Shown piece after piece: positions 56,691-64,000 of a stretch of 64,000 nt of DNA. The translations under genes were made by a program, and so were the position numbers. Positions within the stretch are counted from its first letter, which is position 1. Every line of letters starts with the position of its first letter. This stretch comes from Henricia sp. BOLD:AAB3569. Lineage: Eukaryota > Echinodermata > Asteroidea > Spinulosida > Echinasteridae. The stretch spans positions 868,001 to 932,000 of the forward strand of contig JBBELK010000317.1 of assembly GCA_037783545.1 (NCBI GenBank). The letters run 5' to 3'. The notes under the pieces were generated by a model. It was not told the DNA's origin and did no database searches. It saw only the letters and a list, made by a program, of their open reading frames with translations.

Positions 56691-57159
56691 TTAACGAAAG
56701 TATTACGCCATCTGCGTGATCAGACAAGTACAATTCGTGTAGGCCTACAGGTAATTTTCGGCGTTATAAATTTGTAAAAAAATGACATTAACATTAAATT
56801 CCACCACACACGGGATGTCGTTGATTTGCCTTTGTTTATATACATAAATATTGTTTAGTAATATTTAGGCCTACGCCTCTCTGAAACTTTTCTGAAACTG
56901 AAACTCTTTAAAGATGGACTGTCCGTGTTTGGGTGAAAGGATTAAAAATTAATTTACACAAGCGAACGAATTTAGAAAGCTTACGTGTCTCTGTAACGAA
57001 AAAATTTCCCACGTCAGGAATTGGAGATACAAGACTTTTTCTTAAAACGGGCTTTATTGTGATTGGCTTACCGGCGACCAATCACAAAAATATTAATGGT
57101 AATGAATATTCATGACTTGGGTTGGTTGAGGGTTTAACCAACTGTTGGGATGTTCACCT

Positions 57160-57404
57160 GAGGCCAATTTCATAGAGCTGCTTAAGCATGAAAAATTGCT
57201 TAAGCATGAAAAACTTTGCTTGAAAAAACTAGGTTACCAGCAAAAATTTGATGTGATTGTCATGGTAATGAAACAGTCCTCTAACACTGGTCATACACCA
57301 TTTCTATCACGTGAAAATTTCACTGGTAACATTCTCTACTGAGCAAGAGTTTTTTGTACTTAAGCAATTTTTTGTGCTTAAACACCTCTATGAAATTGGC
57401 CCCT
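57160..57404. mobile_element. palindromic MITE, GGCCAATTTCATAGAGCTGC family
   Basis: GGCCAATTTCATAGAGCTGC and complementary CCTCTATGAAATTGGCC ends, TGCTTAAGCATGAAAAA repeats inside. The right duplicate reads from 'gatgttcacgt' to 'cctggtaataca' without it (about 63590-63607), so CCTG is the probable target duplication. Reverse-orientation relative of 24168-24409. Confidence 0.88.
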
Positions 57405-57879
57405 GGTAATACATGGTTGCTCAAAATTGTAACCAAGTTGGGTAAAATTGTTAACCAACGTTCTGAGAGTGACAGGAAAGACCCGACAGCAATTGTAACA
57501 TACACCACATGTAAACTGGTACCCAACCGTGGGAGAAATTGCCAACTGAAGGTGTTTTTTTTAAAATCGTTTGCGAACCATTTTGTTTCACCATTCATTG
57601 AACACAGAAACCATGCATGGATTTTGAAGGTTTCTCTGAAGTATTATTGCATCTATGTGGCTTAAATTAACTGATTCTTCTTTTTGTTTCTGTTTTCGAA
57701 AGTTTTAAAAAAAGAATGGGCTAAAAAAGTAAAACAAGGATACTGACAATTCAGATATACATATAACATGAAAGAAGGAACAGAAACAAAGTACAGTTTT
57801 GCTTATCTACTCGCTGAATATATAAACTTATTAACACATTATAAGGAGGAAGTAATACAAAAAGAAAGTATATACATGT

Positions 57880-59160
57880 ACATGTTGTTCTGATTATAGT
57901 CCGGGAGCTCATGATGATTTGTTCATCATCACGAGTACAAAAGGTCTGAGGCGTGGAATCAATAGGTGGGGCAAATGTGACCTCCGAATGGCATTTCTTA
58001 AGTTGCAGATCCTGTACCTAAGGGGGAGGGGGAGGCCCCCTTTTGACCCCAAAATTACCTTTATTAGCATATAGTCGAGTACATCAATCAATCCTTCACC
58101 AAACTATCTTCTGATGAACCCTAATTAATGATCGGCATTTCTTAAGTTGCAACTCCTGTACTTAGTATTGTTACGGCTGAACTTTAAGTAGAAATTTTAT
58201 TACGTAATAGTTGTGTGCATTGTCAATTGTGCTCCATCCTGGTATGCTGGTATGAATGCACGGGTTTTACTGTGCGTGCCTGACCGTGCATGCCCGAACG
58301 GGTTTCTTTTGTTAATACATTCTTTTAACAGATGTATTTATTATTTGCTTAGTTGGTTTTGGTTTAAGGTTTTCTATACAAGGGCGTTGTTTCTACTGCA
58401 TGCTCTGGGTTCTCGATTAGTCCAAGCTGGGTTTGGGATGCTGAGTGGTGTCTCTGCCGACTATGCTACCGTGATGTGTCTACCGCGATGTGTCTACCGA
58501 GGCCGTGTTGTGTTGTGCTGGTCACTTGATGTTTTTACCCGGCGGTTGACGCCGCACTCCCCTTCTCCTGTGCTTGGGCTGGTCGGGATCCAGGGCAGTA
58601 CTACAATATTCATACCGGTATGTAATGTTTAGTATATTTTTGCTTGCCCGCTTTATTTTGCTTATTTAATCTTTGTTTTTGGTTTGTTGTTAATTGCTTA
58701 TATTTTTGTTGAAGCCGTTAATCTTTGCATAAATCGATAACCAATTGCATGTTGCCTTTCAATCAATGCATGCTGCCATTAATGCTAAAATTAACTGCTT
58801 TGCTCGTTTAAGTGTAATAATTTGTGCTTGTATATTTAATATGGTTTGTGGTGAAATTAAAGTAAAATGTAATCGTTACATATACATTCCGGGTTTTACT
58901 CGTCTTTTGTCAACTGCTGTCAATTTCTTTTGCCGTACGTGTGGGTTGCGTGTTACACATTATTTTGGGGTCAGCACGCGTACGTAACAGTATGCTTAAC
59001 AAAGCCCTTAATTAGCGGTTTAATTAACATATCGAGTACATCAACCAAACCAACGCTAACAAATTGCCTGGAGAGTCCTGGGTAATGAATGACCTTTCTT
59101 AAGTGTCAATTAAACACATCTAAGGTAACTCAATTAAACACATATAAGGCAACTCATCCA
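57880..59160. other. no gene supported
   Basis: A 139-codon plus frame (58213-58632) and an 80-codon frame (58745-58987) have no recognisable motif, and composition changes to T/G-rich. Since a reverse-transcriptase fragment follows at 59180, this may be the 5' part of a decayed retroelement. Uncertain. Confidence 0.35.
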
Positions 59161-59184
59161 AATGATTTTCCAGTTCGCTTGTTA

Positions 59185-59400
59185 AAAAAGTTTGCCTATG
59201 AAATGTCGGAGCCATTAACTCACATTTTTAATTCGTGTCTGAAACTTGGCTGTTTTTGAACAGTTTGGAAAAACGTTTCTGTTTGTCCTGTGCCAAAGGT
59301 GACTGGTGCCATTAGTTTTGCCAAATTGCGACCTATATCCATAACACCGATCATATGGCAAGAATGTTTAAAGGATTTTTAGCAGATTGGATTACGAGTG
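59185..59400 (+). pseudogene. non-LTR reverse transcriptase N-terminal fragment
   Basis: Plus frame reads KFAYEMSEPLTHIFNSCLKL, stop, then VWKNVSVCPVPKVTGAISFA and KLRPISITPI, then another stop. 'PL.HIFN.SL..G.FP..WK...V.PVPK' followed by LRPIS-TP is the fingers region of non-LTR reverse transcriptases. Two stops and flanking decay make it a relic. Confidence 0.8.
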
Positions 59401-59949
59401 ATATTACACAAAAACCATGCATGGATTTTTAAAGTTTTCTGAAGTATTATTGCGTCTATGTGGCTTAAATTGCTACTTAACTGATTATTCTTTAGTTACG
59501 TAATGATTTTGTTCCTATTTTCAAAGGTTTTCCAATCATGTCTGTAATTACCAATATGGGCTAGAAAAGTAAAACAAGGATACTGACAAATAATATATAC
59601 ATGAAACAAGGAACAGAAACAAAATACAGTTTTGCTTATCTACTCGCTGAATAAATTAACTCGTTAAAATAAATATTATTATATCAAGGATATACACGTT
59701 CAGAATGAGGTGATTATGTCCTCTCTCCAACTCTGGTACAGAAAACGTAGAATCGTTAGTTAACTGGGAAAAAACCCAGCATTCTTTTCACATAATGAGG
59801 AAGTGATACAAATAGAAAGTACATGTACACGTAGTTCTGATTTATATAGGCCAGATAGGAAGAGGCAGTTTTATTTGTTGTGTATATACTTGAAACGTGC
59901 GGTGTGTTGAACGCTCTTGATAAACAAAATTCCACATTTGTTTTTAGAA

Positions 59950-61449
59950 ATGGCGATCATTTCTGCACTTAAACAACACTTGCTTATTAGTATAATGTGC
60001 GTTTTAGTCAAAGCGGACCTTTTCACCGAGAATCCGATGGATCTGACCGTGACTGTCGGAGCTGAAGCACATTTCTGGTGCTTCACTGAACAGCCTATCG
60101 GCTGCCAAGGAATGAACTGGATTTTCTCTAACTCCATGGACAAAGGCGATCCGCTCAACATCATTGGAACGTGCCAAACTTCAACTTTAGGCGATCCTTC
60201 ATCGCAACATAGGTTCTCCATTACGTTTGAACACGGTCGATACGGTTTACATATAGCGAACGTTAGCTATGGAGACACTGGGCGATATGCGTGCTTGGTC
60301 GTTCGTCAGGCAGAGGGAGACCATCGTACTCTCAGGGAGTATTCGGGTATCGGCATTTTACGAGTCACAACGCCCTTGCCTCAACCTCAGTGCACACTCA
60401 TACCCGAAGTTGCTGCGGTACACGATGAGGTATCTCTCAAATGTCTCGTCCCAGAGGGAGGGCACGAATCTGTTAGACTTACATGGCTCTTTGGACGATC
60501 AAGTCGAAGTTCGCCTAACATAGATCCCGGGTTGAGCTTCACAGAAAGGCACATCTTGCTCGAAGAAGACAATTACCAACGGTTTACATGCATCGCGGGT
60601 CCCGATCAACACAGCGGACCCAACTGCACTTTAGTACCTTTGCAGATCCCCATGACCGTAACTCTCCGTTTTGTATCATCCAGCCCAGTAGACAGCCAAA
60701 ATGAGACAACAGCGACATTCGTCTGCGATTCAGAGGCTGTGCCGCCAGCTACCGATTACAGATGGACTGCTGAGGAGCAAGATCCTGCTGCAAACAATTG
60801 GATGTCTCTAGACACAATTAATCGGACACTAATATACTCTGACAGAACCCTTGTTATTTCGCTTGTGGGCAACACCCAGAGGAGAATACGAGTCTCCTGC
60901 ACAGCTTCTAACGACATTGGCTTGACCAATACGAGCGATCCTATTTTCCTAATCCAGTGCAGCACCGGATCTTTAGATACCAATGTGGACATGTGTCACG
61001 ATCTCCTCCCGCTTACCACAGCGACTGCAACTAATACAACCAAAAACAGCGATGGTAAGCAATCATCAAACGACGAACTCATCATTATAATCGGAGTTGT
61101 TTTAGCCATTTTCGCGCTGATCATTTTGGTGTTCATTTTCTGCTTATTAGTCGGCAGAAACAGAAGATCAAAGAATGCAAAGAAACAGTTATCGGAGACT
61201 CATCCTTTGCCAGGCGTGACTTTCAATTCCCATGAATATGAGGTTAATTTAGGGATCCATTCTGCAGCAAACGAGTTGACGATCGCGTCCAACACAGACA
61301 TAGCTTTACCTCAAGCGTCTGTCGGGTATGAGTCGGTCGGCTACCAAGAGTCTGTGAAATTGACTCGACTTCACCCGAACACCCGAACGGGAGATATACC
61401 CGAATTGGCACCCGAGGAGGCGTATCAGAGGTGGACCCGGCCTCATTAA
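59950..61449 (+). CDS. type I membrane receptor with three Ig domains, single coding exon
   Basis: 499 residues from the ATG at 59950; the frame extends 11 codons upstream but without ATG. An acceptor-like TTTGTTTTTAG ends at 59947, so a 5' UTR intron is likely and translation starts just inside this exon. Signal peptide about 1-22. Ig1: C44, W57, C115 in DTGRYAC. Ig2: C165, W near 179, C214. Ig3: C259, W near 272, C317. Six or so N-glycosylation sequons (N104, N225, N251, N291, N327, N362). A Thr-rich stalk, a transmembrane segment about 377-401, a basic stop-transfer RNRRSKNAKK, and a ~90-residue tail. The tail has VGYESV (458-463), which fits the ITIM consensus V-x-Y-x-x-V. Coding all three Ig domains in one exon is unusual, because metazoan Ig domains are usually split by phase-1 introns. 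Role inferred: adhesion or immune-type recognition at the cell surface. The closest family is not identified. Confidence 0.88.
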   Translation: MAIISALKQHLLISIMCVLVKADLFTENPMDLTVTVGAEAHFWCFTEQPIGCQGMNWIFSNSMDKGDPLNIIGTCQTSTLGDPSSQHRFSITFEHGRYGLHIANVSYGDTGRYACLVVRQAEGDHRTLREYSGIGILRVTTPLPQPQCTLIPEVAAVHDEVSLKCLVPEGGHESVRLTWLFGRSSRSSPNIDPGLSFTERHILLEEDNYQRFTCIAGPDQHSGPNCTLVPLQIPMTVTLRFVSSSPVDSQNETTATFVCDSEAVPPATDYRWTAEEQDPAANNWMSLDTINRTLIYSDRTLVISLVGNTQRRIRVSCTASNDIGLTNTSDPIFLIQCSTGSLDTNVDMCHDLLPLTTATATNTTKNSDGKQSSNDELIIIIGVVLAIFALIILVFIFCLLVGRNRRSKNAKKQLSETHPLPGVTFNSHEYEVNLGIHSAANELTIASNTDIALPQASVGYESVGYQESVKLTRLHPNTRTGDIPELAPEEAYQRWTRPH

Positions 61450-61644
61450 AATACTAGAATACAATGGAATTCAGGGGGTGGATCCGCCACTGCGTATGTT
61501 GATGTTGATCAAAAATCAGCCTCACCAGTGATGGAATCCCAACCGGTTCAAAGCGACTCTTTAATGTATGCTTTAGCTGGCGAGGAATCGGCGCATGGCA
61601 ACAGACGACCAACGGACCACTCCACTGCATGGGTCTTTCCACAG
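61450..61644 (+). pseudogene. in-frame 65-codon extension of the Ig receptor tail
   Basis: After the TAA at 61447-61449 the same frame stays open for 65 codons to a TAA at 61645. It reads like more tail: AYVDVDQKSASPVMES, then SLMYALAGEE. Either the stop is a recent truncation, the stop is read through, or this is a 3' UTR of chance openness. The right end runs into the palindromic element at 61631. Confidence 0.4.
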
Positions 61645-62065
61645 TAATGGGGTGCATTTCCGTGCATGCAAGATCTTAGGTCCAAGTTCACTTCAGATAT
61701 CTTAATTTTAACTTTAAATTATCCAGCTAAACCGAGGAAATAACTTTTACCCCAAGAAGTAAGAAAAATAGTCCTACAACATACATTTAAGAAAACCGTG
61801 TGTACAAATTTTCCCTTATACGTATGTAACAAAGACAGAAAACAAGTCACAATTGGTCTGTCCATGTTACATAAGTATAAGGGGAAATCTGTACACGAGC
61901 TTTTCAGAAACTTGATGTTTTGATAGCATTTCGTACCTTTTGGGGCAAACGTTATCTCCTGAGAACAGTACAAGGACATTTCTTTACGTTTGAGATAAAC
62001 TGAAGATATCTGAAAGGAATCACTCACTTATTTTTCAAATGTACCTTGTTACTGTGGAAAGACCC
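61631..62065. mobile_element. 435-bp long foldback element
   Basis: GGGTCTTTCCACAGTAA (61631) pairs exactly with TTACTGTGGAAAGACCC (to 62065). Inner segments also pair: CTTCAGATATCTT near 61692 with AGATATCTGAAAGG near 62005, and GTACAAATTTTCCCTTATAC near 61803 with its complement near 61873-61893. The centre is about 61850. It interrupts Tyr-rich receptor-tail-like coding sequence. Confidence 0.85.
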
Positions 62066-62398
62066 ACATACGAATCAGTCGGGGATCAACCAGCCTCACC
62101 CCAAACATATGAATCGGTAGATAGAAACATACCACCACATCCTTCAGAAATAACATCAGGAACTGCTGTGAAAAGATTTCGTGGAAAGCAGACAGGATAA
62201 ATCTAAAGTACTTTACGCGAAGCCGGATAAATCTGCATTCCCTTCTAGCAAGGAAAAACGGCTCAAAGACAAATCATGACGAAAAGGCGCCTATACCAGT
62301 TTACGCATTGCCCGATATAACGAACGTATCGTTAAAAATGCAAAATACCAGACCGACGTGGACAACAACGAACCAGATTATACACTACCCGTTATAAA
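62066..62398 (+). pseudogene. decayed Tyr-rich receptor tail sequence
   Basis: One plus frame reads PTYESVGDQPASPQTYESVD and ends ..VKRFRGKQTG-stop (about 62200). Other frames continue with PIPVYALPDITNV and DNNEPDYTLPVIN-stop. The YESV and SP motifs resemble the tail of the upstream Ig gene (ASVGYESV). Frames shift several times, so it is a relic of a longer or alternative tail, or of a related gene. Confidence 0.45.
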
Positions 62399-62759
62399 CT
62401 AACATTATTTTGGTGTCATTTAGAATTTTAGATACATGTAGTATACTAAGATAGCTTGTACATAAGGCTTTTTCTTGAACAAAGGCCGTTTTAAAAGCTA
62501 CTATTAAATTGAGGGAAAGCTTTTTAGGTCTGGAGCAACATTTTTGTGGTATCCTGTCAAAATAAGCATTTTACGAGCAAAATACAAGCAAAAAAGTTGA
62601 GATTTTGACATTCCATTAGAATCAAGGATTAGTTTAATAATAATACATTGCGTGTAGCACTTTACACTGTCGTCGCGCTGTGGTTTTGTATGCACTGTTT
62701 TTTTCGATATTAGAGAAAAAGAAACATTATTCTAGATTATAAAACAAAAATAACTGAAT

Positions 62760-64000
62760 AATTAACTAGTTGTGCATGTATAGTAATAGGGCCAATGTAC
62801 TTTACATCATGTTGAATTTTCAGGAATATGATAATTTAGATTACAGTAAAAAGATAGCGTGACGTAATGCATGTAAATAAAACATAAACCTATTAAATCT
62901 GTTATGCACACTACTCACAATAAGTTAGGGATATTATCGGGTGTATGCAGATATTTTGTTGAGGGTATGCAGTAGGTATTCCGCTTGGATGATTTTGTAA
63001 ATGATTAGACAGTTGTATATGTATCTGCATGACAGAAACATCTTGTCACAGGAATAGGTGAAAACAGTGACTAGGAAGAAAATCAAAAATTGACAACATA
63101 CCAATATCCCTAACTTAGTGCGAGTAGTGTAAGTTATTAACGAAAGTGTTACGCCATCTGCGTGATCAGACGAGTACAAGTACTATTCGTATACAGGTAA
63201 TTTTCGGCGTTATAAGTTTGTAAAAAAATGACATGAACATTAAATTCCACCACACACGGGATGTCGTTGATTTGGCTTTGTTAATATACATAAATATTGT
63301 TTAGTAATATATAGGCCTACGCCTCTCTGAAACTTTTCTGAAACTGAAACTCTTTAAAGTTGGACTGTCCGTGTTTGGGTGAAAGGATTAAAAAATTAAT
63401 TTACTCAAGCGAACGAATTTAGAAAGCTTACCTGTAACGAAAAATGTTCCCACATCAGGAATTGGAGATACAAGACTTTTTCTTAAAACGGGCTTTATTG
63501 TGATTGGCTTACCGGCGACCAATCAGACAAATATTAATGGTAATGAATATTCATGACTTGGGTTGGTTGAGGGTTTAACCAACTGTTGGGATGTTCACGT
63601 CCTGGTAATACATGGTTGGTCAAAATTTTAACCAAGTTGGATAACATTTTTAATCAACGTTCTGAGAGTGACAGGAAAGACCCGACAGCAATTGTAACAT
63701 ACACCACATGTAAACTGGTACCCAACCGTGGGAGAAATTGCCAACTTAAGGTGTTTTTTTTAATCGTTTGCGAACCATTTTTTTCACCATTCATTGAAAA
63801 CAGAAACCATGCATGGATATTTAAGGTTTCGCTGAAGTATTATTGCATCTATGTGGCTTAAATTAACTGATTCTTCTTTTTGTTTCTCTTTTCGAAAGTT
63901 TTAAAAAAAGAATGGGCTAAAAAAGTAAAACAAGGATACTGACAATTCAGATATACATATAACATGAAAGAAGGAACAGAAACAAAGTACAGTTTTGCTT
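62760..64000. repeat. segmental duplication, right copy (runs off the window)
   Basis: Matches 56325-57830 at high identity, without the 57160-57404 MITE. Because the left copy lies about 2.1 kb upstream of the Ig gene, the right copy may lead to another Ig-receptor gene beyond the window end. Confidence 0.88.

Larger units (their letters stand above)
56280..57880. repeat. segmental duplication, left copy
   Basis: From 'gtgcatgtatagtaatagggccaa' (about 56325) onward the sequence matches 62770-64000 at high identity, interrupted only by a MITE (57160-57404) absent from the right copy. A third, partial match (GTAAAACAAGGATACTGACA and flanks) lies at 59410-59660. The Ig-domain gene lies between the copies. 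Confidence 0.88.

Noticed and set aside
56488-56733. 81-codon minus-strand frame conserved in the duplicate at 62934-63179
   Set aside because: The two copies differ at few bases, but most of those change the amino acid (four substitutions), so there is no sign of protein selection. The frame lies inside a MITE.
58213-58632. 139-codon plus frame as a gene
   Set aside because: No signal peptide, domain or splice context recognised, and it lies just upstream of a dead reverse-transcriptase fragment.

Overview
The window is eukaryotic nuclear DNA: AT-rich, intron-containing and dense in short non-autonomous transposons. The repeat style (many inverted-repeat elements starting like GGCCAATTTCATAGAG, tRNA-derived SINEs, TTAA- and TA-flanked MITEs, CR1/L2-like retrotransposon pieces) suggests a marine invertebrate deuterostome, most likely an echinoderm such as a sea star. 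That assignment is inference from repeat style, not proof.

Genes, left to right. (1) NIP7, the 60S ribosome biogenesis factor, lies on the minus strand in five coding exons (10275 down to 3485); the exons join in phase to exactly 180 residues. (2) Divergent from it is a plus-strand gene I do not recognise (12637..17017): four coding exons, 507 residues, one apparent GC-AG intron, a basic tract and a C-terminal coiled coil. (3) 17.0-26.6 kb has no gene I can support; it holds MITEs, SINE pieces, a rearranged minus-strand retroelement fragment and a ~1.1 kb tandem duplication. (4) 27.0-54.5 kb is a tandem array of three SLC16/monocarboxylate-transporter-like genes. Each has four coding exons of exactly 253, 141, 966 and 146 nt and an open 501-residue frame. 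Copies differ mainly in transposons in introns and spacers, and different segments support different pairings of copies, as expected from gene conversion or unequal exchange. (5) At 59950..61449 a one-exon gene encodes a type I membrane protein with three Ig domains and a tail with one ITIM-like motif. Its frame stays open for 65 codons past the stop. Duplicated flanks suggest it too belongs to a tandemly duplicated locus continuing beyond the window.

The tandem copies act as natural before/after records: several transposon insertions have an intact empty site in a sister copy, including a Tc1-type MITE five bases into a transporter intron and a 3.25 kb element with a 9-bp duplication. That 3.25 kb element carries four ~338-bp tandem repeats and a CTCF-like motif at each end in convergent orientation. 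A second theme is a set of MITE-like elements each packed with its own short iterated motif. All protein assignments are from reading conserved motifs; no database search was run.
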